From an uncultured Romboutsia sp. (lineage in GTDB: Bacteria > Bacillota > Clostridia > Peptostreptococcales > Peptostreptococcaceae), in the NCBI GenBank assembly GCA_937907205.1, contig CALESE010000106.1:1-12988 (forward strand): a DNA stretch of 12,988 nucleotides, in the 5' to 3' direction. Position numbers and translations under genes: made by a program. Shown piece after piece: positions 1-6,543 of the stretch. The number at the start of each line of letters is the position of its first letter. Positions within the stretch are counted from its first letter, which is position 1. The notes below the pieces were generated by a model. That model was not told the origin of the DNA, searched no databases, and worked only from the letters and a program-made list of their open reading frames with translations.

Positions 1-71
1 ATTTTTTTATATATTTTTATGTGTTGCACTTAATATGATAATTTATCTTTACAAAAAAAGTACCTAAAACG

Positions 72-92
72 ACAATTTTTATTGTATATAAT
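72..92 (+). promoter_or_regulatory. Possible promoter of the CWB2 surface protein gene
   Basis: A consensus -10 hexamer, TATAAT, lies at 87-92, about 57 bases before the start codon. No good -35 box sits 16-18 bases upstream. A small inverted repeat, ACAAT-TTTT-ATTGT (72-85), fills that space and could bind a regulator or be chance in AT-rich DNA. A second near-palindrome, GATAATTTATC, lies at 37-47. The promoter assignment is tentative. Confidence 0.3.
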
Positions 93-149
93 AATGGATA
101 AATAAATATTATGTTTTATATTTAAATAAATTAAAAAGGAGTATATAAA

Positions 150-1805
150 ATGAAATTTAAAAAGTACATAAGTGTATCATTATTAAGTTTATTAGTGTTG
201 TCAAATGCTAATTTCAGCTTTGCTAACACTAATAATATAAAACAAGAAAGATTAATAGGAAACTTAAGATACCAAACAGCTGTTGAAGTTAGTAAATATG
301 GTTGGTTTAAAGCAGATAGTGCAGTAGTTGTATCAGGATTTGATTTAATGTCATCATTATGCTCTACTCCATTAGCAAAATTAAAGCAAGCGCCTATATT
401 ATTAACAGAGGAAAATAAGCTTACTGACGATACTAAAACAGAGTTAATAAGACTTGGTGTAAAAAATGTATATTTAGTTGAAAGTGGAAATAGACTTTCT
501 GCAAAGGTACAAAATGATTTAAAAGCTTTAGGTATAAAAGTAAATTATATCAAAGGTAAAGATATATATGATATGTCGTTAAAAGTAGCAAATGAAATAA
601 ATAAAATAGCTCCAGTTAGTAAAGTAGCTATTGTTAATGGTGAAAAAGGTATTGCTGATGCAACTAGTATATCTGGACCAGCTGCAGAAAATAATATGCC
701 TATCATACTTACATCACAATCTAAAGGTCTTAATTATGCAAAGAGCTTTATAAATAATAATAAAATAACTGAAAGATATATAATAGGAGGAGAAACTGTT
801 TTACCAAACTCTATCTTTTCAGGTATAAAAAATACAAAAAGATTATTTGGAGCAAGAAGAGATGAGACTAATGCAAAGGTAATAGAAGCTTTTTATCCAA
901 ATAAGTCTTTAGATAAAGTTTTTGTTGTTAAAAATGGTATACAAAATAGTTCTCATTTAGTAGATGCAATATCTTTAGGTAGTTTAGCTGCTAAAGATAA
1001 ATCACCTATAGTTTTAACAAATGGAAGCTTAAACAATGAACAAAAAAATTATTTAAATAATAGAAGTATAGGTGAAGTTGTTCAAGTTGGTGGTGGAGCT
1101 AATACATCTACATTTAACCAAATAGTATCTCTTAAAGGAGGGTACTTAAATAATTTAACAAAGAAAATAACTCTTATACAGGCAAAAAATATATTATTAA
1201 ATAGATTTAATGGTGGTAATATACTATACATATCTTACGATCAACATGACAATGAATATGATGCTAAGGTAATTTACAATAATAGAGTATATGAAGTTGA
1301 AATAAGTGGATATGATGGAAGAATAACTGATTTAGATGTTGATAATGATTACTACGACTATAATAATATTATAGGATCTAATAATACAGCATTAACAAAT
1401 GAAGCGAAAGTTAGACAAATTATATCAGCAAAATTCCCAGGATCTATTATATTAAGGTTAAGATATGATAGAGAAGATAATGAGTATGAAGTAGATATAA
1501 AACAAAATAATACTTACTATGAAATAAGCATTAGTGCATTTAATGGTGAAATAACTGACATTGAGATTGATGATGACTACAATTATCCAAATAACTCTAT
1601 CCCAAGTAACCCTACTTCTTCTATAAGTATAGATAAAGCAAGATCAGTAATTCTTGCAAGATTCCCAGGTGCTTCAATATTAAAATTAAAGTATGATAGA
1701 GAAGATCATGAATATGAAGCAGATATAAGATATAAAAATAGATACTATGAAGTAACAGTTAGTGCATTTAATGGACAAATACTAGAGATTGATCTTGATG
1801 ATTAA
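150..1805 (+). CDS. Secreted cell-wall protein: three CWB2 repeats plus three PepSY-like repeats
   Basis: This 551-residue protein is predicted to be exported and held non-covalently on the cell wall. A signal peptide covers residues 1-26 (KFKK, hydrophobic core, then FSFA before the mature Asn). Three CWB2 repeats follow at about 34-122, 127-222 and 230-322. Each carries the PILLT-type motif (PILLT at 82-86, PIILT at 184-188, PIVLT at 286-290), which in clostridial Cwp proteins contacts an anionic wall polymer. Residues 340-397, 415-475 and 492-551 are PepSY-like repeats that share a pattern like KYDREDxEYE, then YYE, SAFNG and an acidic end. PepSY domains are often linked to peptidase inhibition or regulation, so this half is probably the effector part, which is inference. 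The start is fixed by AAAAAGGAG 7 bases upstream of the ATG. The gene stands alone between its own promoter region and a terminator. Confidence 0.88.
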   Translation: MKFKKYISVSLLSLLVLSNANFSFANTNNIKQERLIGNLRYQTAVEVSKYGWFKADSAVVVSGFDLMSSLCSTPLAKLKQAPILLTEENKLTDDTKTELIRLGVKNVYLVESGNRLSAKVQNDLKALGIKVNYIKGKDIYDMSLKVANEINKIAPVSKVAIVNGEKGIADATSISGPAAENNMPIILTSQSKGLNYAKSFINNNKITERYIIGGETVLPNSIFSGIKNTKRLFGARRDETNAKVIEAFYPNKSLDKVFVVKNGIQNSSHLVDAISLGSLAAKDKSPIVLTNGSLNNEQKNYLNNRSIGEVVQVGGGANTSTFNQIVSLKGGYLNNLTKKITLIQAKNILLNRFNGGNILYISYDQHDNEYDAKVIYNNRVYEVEISGYDGRITDLDVDNDYYDYNNIIGSNNTALTNEAKVRQIISAKFPGSIILRLRYDREDNEYEVDIKQNNTYYEISISAFNGEITDIEIDDDYNYPNNSIPSNPTSSISIDKARSVILARFPGASILKLKYDREDHEYEADIRYKNRYYEVTVSAFNGQILEIDLDD

Positions 1806-1847
1806 TATTAAACAATAGTAAAATTTAATTATTATTTATAAAAAAAT

Positions 1848-1886
1848 AAAAACTGTAAAGCTAAAATTTAGTTTTACAGTTTTTTT
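1848..1886. terminator. Bidirectional intrinsic terminator between the CWB2 gene and tetR
   Basis: The arm AAAAACTGTAAA pairs with TTTACAGTTTTT. An inner CTAAA/TTTAG pairing extends the stem. A T-run ends the plus strand, and an A-rich left flank supplies one on the minus strand. It serves two convergent genes and its right end just touches the tetR stop codon. Confidence 0.85.
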
Positions 1887-2445
1887 AACACCATTTATTA
1901 ACTAAGAATGAAGCTATACTTTCAAATGGTATTTTTTCAGTTTTTAACAAACTTTGAATAACTAATCCGTCAACTATGGAAACTAGTAAAAATGATAATG
2001 GCTCAGTAGATTTATCTGAACTATCAAGAGCTTTTTCAATCTCACTTTTCAATGTTTTTCTCCAAGTTATATAGTGTTCTCTAATTCTTTCTTTTAACGA
2101 ATCATTAGCAGTTATTGCTTCACAAATAAGATACATATGAATTCTTCCAGTTCCTTCAATAGTAGATATTTTATCTAATATAGATGTTATTATTTCGTCA
2201 TTAGAGTTATTTGAATTAACATTATGAACACAATTTAATACTGCATTAGTTATTATATTTAAGTGAATATCTGCTATTTCGCATATTAAATCATCTTTTG
2301 AAGAATAGTGATAATAAAGTGTACCTTTGCTTATTCCAACCTGCCTTGCAATATCTGCAAGACTAGTATTTTTTATTCCATTTTTAGTTATTAGCTGTGT
2401 TGCGCAAGCTAATATATTTTGTTTCATATTTGTATTTTGTTTCAT
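1885..2445 (-). CDS. TetR/AcrR-family transcriptional regulator
   Basis: This 186-residue protein has the usual TetR size and plan. An N-terminal three-helix DNA-binding domain spans about residues 8-55, with TSLADIARQVGISKGTLYYHY (27-47) as the classic TetR helix-turn-helix. A helical ligand-binding and dimer domain follows, whose sequence does not reveal the effector. The start at 2445 is backed by AGAAAGG 8 bases upstream; the second Met (residue 7, within a repeated MKQN) lacks such a site. Its promoter on the minus strand is a perfect TTGACA-17-TATAAT. It faces away from degV, whose promoter carries a TetR-like operator, so degV is the probable target. Because degV proteins bind fatty acids, the regulator may sense an acyl compound; that part is inference. 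Confidence 0.9.
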   Translation of the reverse strand: MKQNTNMKQNILACATQLITKNGIKNTSLADIARQVGISKGTLYYHYSSKDDLICEIADIHLNIITNAVLNCVHNVNSNNSNDEIITSILDKISTIEGTGRIHMYLICEAITANDSLKERIREHYITWRKTLKSEIEKALDSSDKSTEPLSFLLVSIVDGLVIQSLLKTEKIPFESIASFLVNKWC

Positions 2446-2480
2446 AAATTTAACCTTTCTAAAGGACGTAATTAAATAAT

Positions 2481-2509
2481 ATTATAATCTTGCACATTTT
2501 TATTGTCAA
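2481..2509 (-). promoter_or_regulatory. Promoter of tetR (perfect sigma-A consensus)
   Basis: Read on the minus strand, TTGACA (2509-2504) is followed after 17 bases by TATAAT (2486-2481). Transcription should begin near 2474, about 30 bases before the tetR start codon. No copy of the downstream operator overlaps this promoter, so the sequence does not show autoregulation. Confidence 0.85.
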
Positions 2510-2549
2510 TAAAGCTAAGATTACAACATTTTTTAAGATTAACTATTTA

Positions 2550-2578
2550 TTGACTTTTAATATTAATAAGTATAAAAT
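2550..2578 (+). promoter_or_regulatory. Promoter of degV
   Basis: TTGACT (2550-2555) and TAAAAT (2573-2578) are separated by 17 bases, each with one mismatch to the sigma-A consensus. Transcription should begin near 2585, directly ahead of the TetR-like operator and about 60 bases before the degV start codon. Confidence 0.75.
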
Positions 2579-2590
2579 AATATTAAATAA

Positions 2591-2615
2591 TCGGTCGTTT
2601 GACCGACTGGTAAAT
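2591..2615 (+). promoter_or_regulatory. TetR-type operator at the degV transcription start
   Basis: TCGGTC-GTTT-GACCGA (2591-2606) is a perfect 6+6 inverted repeat. A second, imperfect repeat, TTTGACC-GACT-GGTAAAT (2598-2615), overlaps it and shares the GACCGA half. GACCGNNYGGTC-like palindromes are common TetR-family operators, and GC-rich sites of this kind stand out in such AT-rich DNA. The position, just after the -10 box, suits blockage of degV transcription by the neighbouring TetR. Overlapping repeats could hold two dimers. Binding has not been shown. Confidence 0.7.
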
Positions 2616-2645
2616 TTATATATTTTAAAGAGAGGCTATATAAAT

Positions 2646-3488
2646 ATGAATAATATAAAATTAGTTACAGATATTTCATGTGATTTACCTAAGGAAATAA
2701 TAGATAGATATAATATAGAGATAATAGGATTAAATGTTTCATTTGGAGATGAAACTTTTATTAGCGGAATAGATATAGATAATAAAACATTCTATGAAAA
2801 AATGGATAATTATAAAGAATTACCTAAGACTTCTTGCCCTTCACCAGAAAGATTTATGAAAGCATATGAAGGTGATAAAGATTGTGTATTAGTATTAACA
2901 TTAACATCTAAACTTTCAGCTACATATTCAACTGCAGTTTTAGCAAAAGATATGTTTATTCAAGAAAATGAAAATAAGAAAATAGAAGTAATAGATACTG
3001 AAAATGGGTCAGTTGGAGCAGGTCTTTTAGTTATAAGAGCAGCAGAGTTAATTGAAGAAGGTAAAGGATTTGAAGAAATAGTATTAGAAATAGAAAAGCT
3101 AAAAAAAGAAGTAGTATTCTTTGGTACTCTTGACACTTTAGAAAATGCTATAAAAGGTGGAAGAATAAGTGCACTAAAAGGTAGAATAATAAATGCACTT
3201 AACTTTAAAGTTATAATACAAATAGATGAAGGTATAGTCAAACCAATAGATAAGGCAAGAGGAGAAGTAAAAAGCTTAAAAAAAGTTTTGGAATATATTG
3301 AATTAAATGCAACAGACTGTGAAAATAAAAGGCTTTCCATAGGACATTCAAATTGCCCAGAAAAAGCTATTAAAGTAAAAGATTTAATAGAAGAAAATCA
3401 CACATTTAAAGATGTAATTATTAGTGAAGTAGGCTCTGTAATGGGAACTTATACATCAAAAGGTGCTATATTAGTTAGTATATTATAA
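2646..3488 (+). CDS. DegV family protein (FakB-type fatty-acid-binding protein)
   Basis: This 280-residue protein has full DegV length. Motifs in order: VTDISCDLP near the N-terminus, TSCPSPE, the Ser/Thr-rich LTSKLSATYSTA, VIDTENGSVGAG, the GGRIS signature after GTLDTLENA, IGHSNCPEKA, and GSVMGTYTSKGAI near the C-terminus. DegV proteins bind one long-chain fatty acid; FakB members present it to the kinase FakA for phosphorylation and entry into phospholipid synthesis. Which lipid this one prefers cannot be read from sequence, and no fakA lies nearby. The start at 2646 is preceded by AAAGAGAGG. An in-frame TTG at 2490 would add 52 residues but lies upstream of the promoter and operator, so it is rejected. 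Regulation is probably by the divergent TetR. Confidence 0.9.
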   Translation: MNNIKLVTDISCDLPKEIIDRYNIEIIGLNVSFGDETFISGIDIDNKTFYEKMDNYKELPKTSCPSPERFMKAYEGDKDCVLVLTLTSKLSATYSTAVLAKDMFIQENENKKIEVIDTENGSVGAGLLVIRAAELIEEGKGFEEIVLEIEKLKKEVVFFGTLDTLENAIKGGRISALKGRIINALNFKVIIQIDEGIVKPIDKARGEVKSLKKVLEYIELNATDCENKRLSIGHSNCPEKAIKVKDLIEENHTFKDVIISEVGSVMGTYTSKGAILVSIL

Positions 3489-3492
3489 TTAT

Positions 3493-3528
3493 AAAAAAGC
3501 TTAAGTATATATAAACTTAAGCTTTTTT
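3493..3528 (+). terminator. Intrinsic terminator of degV
   Basis: AAAAAAGCTTAAGT (3493-3506) pairs perfectly with ACTTAAGCTTTTTT (3515-3528) around an 8-base loop. The right arm ends in six T. The A-rich left arm makes it potentially bidirectional. Confidence 0.9.
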
Positions 3529-3606
3529 ATTTAATACAAGTAATTTAAAAAATATATAGAAAAAATCTATAGTAAGTTATATAAATATTATATTTATTAA
3601 TAATAT

Positions 3607-3635
3607 TTTACAAAAAAGTATAAATTATATAAAAT
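3607..3635 (+). promoter_or_regulatory. Probable promoter of the rhodanese lipoprotein operon
   Basis: TTTACA (3607-3612) and TAAAAT (3630-3635) are separated by 17 bases, each one mismatch from consensus. The leader would be about 45 bases. The surrounding stretch is nearly pure A/T, so chance matches are possible. Confidence 0.5.
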
Positions 3636-3685
3636 AATCTAATGTATTTATCAAAAATATAATTATATTTTAAGGAGAAGTTATT

Positions 3686-5035
3686 ATGAGTAATAAATTT
3701 TATAAAATTATAGTTACAAGTTTATTATTAACATTAACAACTGCATTATCAGCATGCAGCAAAGAAGAAGTTAATAATATAGAAACTAAGGCTATATCAA
3801 CTAAAGAGTTACAATCTAAGTTAGATGATAATTCGTGGGTTATAGTAGATACACGTATAAATGACGCATATAATGGGTGGAAGTTAGACGGTGTAAAAAG
3901 AGGAGGACATATAGAAGGAGCAGTTGATTTTTCTTCTAATTGGTTAGATGTAGATAATAAAGATAAAGAAAAAATACTAGATGAAGCTTTACAAACAAAG
4001 AAAATAGATAAAGATAAAAATATAGTTCTTTATGATGCAAATGGTAAAGATTCAGAAAAAGTAGCTACATATTTAAGTTCAAAAGGATATAAAAATATTT
4101 ATACATATGATGTTAAAGAATGGGCAAATGATGATAGCTTACCAATGAAACAATATGATAACTATGAAATGATAGTTCCAGCAGTTGTTGTAAAAGATTT
4201 ACTAGATGGAAAAACTCCAGAAACATTTGATAAAAATAAAAAAGTAAAAATAGTTGAAGCTAGTTGGGGCGAAGAAAAAGAAACTTATTTAAAAGGTCAT
4301 GTTCCGACTGCAGTTCATATTAATACTGATTCTATAGAGCCTCCTCCATCTTGGATGCTAGATAGTGATGAAAATTTAAAAAAGTTTGCACTAGATTATG
4401 GATTTACTAAAAATGATAGTGTTATAGTAACAGGTAAAGATCCAATGGCATCATATAGAATAGCTGTAGTACTAAGATATATAGGAATTGAAGATGTTAG
4501 AGTATTAAATGGTGGAAATGATGCATGGAAAAGAGCAGGTTATGAACTTGAAACTAAAAGTAATGCTAAAACTACTGGAGAGGATTTTGGTGGAGAAATT
4601 CCAGGGAATCCAGATTTAATAGATACTCAAACTGAGTTAAAAGAAGCTCTAAAAAATACAAATACAACACTAGTAGATAATCGTAGCTGGGATGAATATA
4701 TAGGAAAAATATCAGGATATTCATATCATGATAAAAAAGGTCGTATACCAGGTGCAGTTTATGGATATGCAGGAACGACATCTGTAACATTAGAAGATTA
4801 TAGAAATATAGATAATACTATGAGAAATGCAGATGAAATAAAAGAATTATGGAATAGTTCAAATATAAATACTAATAATCATTTAATATTTATGTGTGGA
4901 AGTGGATGGAGAGCAGCAGAAGTATTAACGTATTCAAATATAATGGGATATGATAATACATCTTTATATAGTGATGGATGGATAGGATGGAGTAATAATT
5001 CAGAAAATCCAACAGAAACAGGAGAACCTAAGTAG
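3686..5035 (+). CDS. Lipoprotein with three rhodanese domains, only the third with an active-site Cys
   Basis: This 449-residue protein has a lipoprotein signal with lipobox LSAC and the acylated Cys at residue 24, so it should sit on the outer face of the membrane. Three rhodanese-like domains follow at about 36-155, 165-290 and 310-440. Each has a VDT/VDN-type strand, a GHI/GHV/GRIPGA turn, and a late G(W/Y)-D/N-W stretch. In domain 1 the catalytic loop is DANGKDS and in domain 2 TGKDPMAS, neither with cysteine. Domain 3 has CGSGWRA with Cys404, so it alone could carry a persulfide. Rhodaneses move sulfane sulfur (EC 2.8.1.-); the natural donor and acceptor are unknown. AAGGAG precedes the ATG by 8 bases. 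A small membrane protein gene follows after 4 bases, suggesting an operon. LspA, needed to mature such lipoproteins, is encoded at 9450. Confidence 0.87.
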   Translation: MSNKFYKIIVTSLLLTLTTALSACSKEEVNNIETKAISTKELQSKLDDNSWVIVDTRINDAYNGWKLDGVKRGGHIEGAVDFSSNWLDVDNKDKEKILDEALQTKKIDKDKNIVLYDANGKDSEKVATYLSSKGYKNIYTYDVKEWANDDSLPMKQYDNYEMIVPAVVVKDLLDGKTPETFDKNKKVKIVEASWGEEKETYLKGHVPTAVHINTDSIEPPPSWMLDSDENLKKFALDYGFTKNDSVIVTGKDPMASYRIAVVLRYIGIEDVRVLNGGNDAWKRAGYELETKSNAKTTGEDFGGEIPGNPDLIDTQTELKEALKNTNTTLVDNRSWDEYIGKISGYSYHDKKGRIPGAVYGYAGTTSVTLEDYRNIDNTMRNADEIKELWNSSNINTNNHLIFMCGSGWRAAEVLTYSNIMGYDNTSLYSDGWIGWSNNSENPTETGEPK

Positions 5036-5039
5036 ATAT

Positions 5040-5468
5040 ATGAAAAATAATTCATTAAAAGAAATACTATATACTTTAATAGCATTTATACAAGTAGCAT
5101 TAATAATAACAGTTTTTATAGTACAGGATTTGACTAGTAAAAAGGCTGGGGTTATGAGATATATATATACTAGAAGATATCAATTAGAAGAAAGTATTTT
5201 TACATCTTATAATTTAAATGTTTTAAGTATTTTATCAATATTATTATCTTTGATACTTATATTTTTGGTTTTATATAATATTAAAAATAATAAAAGTAAA
5301 TTTTATATTATTCAATTAATAATATTTTTATTAATAAGTATAATGGTATTTATTGTAATAAAGCTTAATTACTTTGTAAATATGATGGCATATCCATATT
5401 TTATAATTGTATTTTTAGTAGTATTATTTTTACAATTAATAATATTATTATTTTCTAAAAACTTATAG
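5040..5468 (+). CDS. Small integral membrane protein, function unknown
   Basis: I do not recognise this 142-residue protein. It has four likely membrane helices at about 9-29, 58-80, 88-109 and 118-138. The only sizeable polar segment is a loop (30-57) with basic clusters and the stretch YIYTRRYQLEES. No Cys or His cluster is present, so it is unlike the YeeE/TsuA thiosulfate permeases often paired with sulfurtransferases. It starts 4 bases after the rhodanese stop codon, with AGGAGA (5020-5025) inside the upstream gene at a rather long 14-base spacing. Translational coupling is therefore likely. Linkage to an exported rhodanese lipoprotein hints at a shared envelope role, which is inference. 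No strong terminator follows it; the next signal is the T-box promoter at 5518. Confidence 0.7.
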   Translation: MKNNSLKEILYTLIAFIQVALIITVFIVQDLTSKKAGVMRYIYTRRYQLEESIFTSYNLNVLSILSILLSLILIFLVLYNIKNNKSKFYIIQLIIFLLISIMVFIVIKLNYFVNMMAYPYFIIVFLVVLFLQLIILLFSKNL

Positions 5469-5517
5469 TATTAAATTTAATAAACATAAATAAACTTAGA
5501 TAAAATTATATATATAG

Positions 5518-5546
5518 TTGACATTTATTTTTATAAATAATATTAT
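5518..5546 (+). promoter_or_regulatory. Promoter of the T-box/mtnN/trpS operon
   Basis: A perfect -35 TTGACA (5518-5523) is followed after 17 bases by TATTAT (5541-5546). Transcription should begin around 5553, just ahead of stem I of the T-box. The stretch 5469-5832 has no gene: it holds this promoter and the T-box leader. Confidence 0.8.
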
Positions 5547-5729
5547 AAAAATATAAAATTAATAATAAATCCTTTGATAAGGAGTAGTAACTAAATCAGT
5601 TTCAATACAGAAAGTTAAGGATGATGAGATCTTAGCAAGAAAAGTTTAGAGAATGGACCTTTGAGGAATAAAGTGAAATACATTGTAGATTAGCTTTTAT
5701 CGGGTAAGCCCGTTATAGCAGTATAAGTG

Positions 5730-5749
5730 ATATATACATATGTATATAT
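5730..5749 (+). repeat. 20-base perfect A/T palindrome in the T-box linker
   Basis: ATATATACATATGTATATAT is fully self-complementary and lies between the CGGG hairpin and the T-box sequence. In RNA it would form an extra helix in the variable linker. A special role is not evident. Confidence 0.6.
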
Positions 5750-5773
5750 AATTTAGGTGGTACCGCGGATAGC

Positions 5774-5804
5774 ATCCGTCCTATTTATTTAGGGCGGATT
5801 TTTT
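5774..5804 (+). terminator. Regulated terminator of the T-box
   Basis: ATCCGTCCTA (5774-5783) pairs with TAGGGCGGAT (5790-5799) through ten pairs including one G-U, followed by TTTTTT. Its left arm is also used by the antiterminator, where GGAT (5767-5770) and AGG of the T-box can pair with ATCC and CCT. The two folds are therefore mutually exclusive. Confidence 0.92.
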
Positions 5805-5832
5805 ATGTTTAATTAAATATTAGGAGGAACAT

Positions 5833-6531
5833 ATGAACAAAATAGGTATAATAGGCGCAATGGATGAAGAAGTAGATATATTAGTTGAATTAATGGAGAT
5901 TAAGGAAACTTTAGAAAAGGCAAGCTTAAAGTTCTATGTAGGAAAATTAGAAGAAAAAGATATAGTTTTAGTAAGATGTGGAATTGGTAAAGTTAATTCA
6001 GCATTATGTGCACAAATACTAATAAGTGAATTTAATGTAGATGCAGTTGTAAATACAGGTGTAGCAGGGGCTTTACATGCGGATTTAGATGTTCAAGATA
6101 TAGTTATATCAACTGATGCAATACAATATGATGTTGATACTACAGCTTTTGGATATAAAAAAGGTATAATACCAAGAATGGAAACTTCAATTTTTGTTGC
6201 AGATGAAAGGCTTATAAATGCAGCATATGAATCTTCAATAGAAGAAAATAAAGGTCACAAAGTATTAAAAGGCAGAGTAGTAACAGGAGATATATTTATA
6301 AGTTCCAAAGAATTAAAAGATGAATTAGTAAGTGAATTTGGTGCATACTGTGGAGAGATGGAAGGTGCATCAATAGCTCACGTTTGTACATTAAATAATG
6401 TACCATTTGTAATAATAAGAGCAATGTCAGATAAAGCTGATGGAAGTGCAGATGTAGTATATGAAGAATTTGTACAAAAAGCAGCACATAAATCAAAAGA
6501 TATAGTATTAAAAATGTTAAAAGCAATATAG
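5833..6531 (+). CDS. mtnN: 5'-methylthioadenosine/S-adenosylhomocysteine nucleosidase
   Basis: This 232-residue cytosolic enzyme (EC 3.2.2.9) cleaves adenine from methylthioadenosine and S-adenosylhomocysteine. It clears by-products of SAM-dependent reactions and yields S-ribosylhomocysteine. Family motifs: IGIIGAMDEEV with catalytic-region Glu12/Glu13, VNTGVAGAL (73-81), GEMEGASIAHV (174-184) with ribose-binding Met176-Glu177, and RAMSDKADG (197-204) with the catalytic Asp200. Length matches the family (about 230). The start is set by AGGAGG 5 bases upstream. It is the first gene after the Trp T-box and lies 12 bases before trpS. Tryptophan starvation should therefore raise its transcription too, which is not an obvious need for this enzyme. 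Confidence 0.95.
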   Translation: MNKIGIIGAMDEEVDILVELMEIKETLEKASLKFYVGKLEEKDIVLVRCGIGKVNSALCAQILISEFNVDAVVNTGVAGALHADLDVQDIVISTDAIQYDVDTTAFGYKKGIIPRMETSIFVADERLINAAYESSIEENKGHKVLKGRVVTGDIFISSKELKDELVSEFGAYCGEMEGASIAHVCTLNNVPFVIIRAMSDKADGSADVVYEEFVQKAAHKSKDIVLKMLKAI

Positions 6532-6543
6532 GGGTGATATTAT

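Larger units (their letters stand above)
5570..5804 (+). ncRNA. Tryptophan-specific T-box riboswitch leader
   Basis: The stem I base pairs TCCT (5570-5573) with AGGA (5664-5667), with GA-type K-turn residues beside it. AAGG (5579-5582) pairs with CCTT (5658-5661), and CTAAA (5591-5595) pairs with TTTAG (5645-5649). Between these helices the specifier loop has AGTAGTAA on the 5' side and AGAATGGA on the 3' side, placing TGG (5654-5656), the Trp codon, at the specifier. A CGGG-TAAG-CCCG hairpin lies at 5701-5712. The T-box sequence AGGTGGTACCGCG is at 5755-5767, with TGGT (5758-5761) as the tRNA-end-binding bulge. The leader ends in a terminator. Uncharged tRNA-Trp should stabilise the antiterminator and allow mtnN-trpS transcription. 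Confidence 0.95.

Noticed and set aside
37..47. GATAATTTATC as a Fur-like box before the CWB2 gene
   Set aside because: It matches only part of a Fur box, and such near-palindromes are common in DNA this AT-rich.
1461..1719. DNA repeats in the CWB2 gene as a CRISPR or mobile repeat
   Set aside because: The similar stretches at 1461 and 1690 encode the same part of the second and third PepSY-like repeats in frame, so they reflect domain duplication.
2454..2465. CCTTT-CT-AAAGG inverted repeat before tetR as a possible second operator
   Set aside because: It simply contains the tetR ribosome site, has a 2-base centre and does not resemble the GACCGA operator.
2490..2645. In-frame 52-residue N-terminal extension of DegV from a TTG at 2490
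   Set aside because: It lies upstream of and across the degV promoter and operator, lacks a ribosome site, and DegV proteins begin at the VTDISCDLP region. The ATG at 2646 has AAAGAGAGG upstream.
2960..3340. 126-residue minus-strand open frame inside degV
   Set aside because: It is the antisense shadow of a well-supported gene, has low-complexity composition and no ribosome site.
4572..4790. Minus-strand frame within the rhodanese gene
   Set aside because: It is a shadow of repeated A/T-rich codons, with no domain, promoter or ribosome site.
6296..6526. Leu/His-rich minus-strand frame in mtnN
   Set aside because: Its composition is typical of antisense reading of A/T-rich coding DNA, and mtnN is certain in this region.
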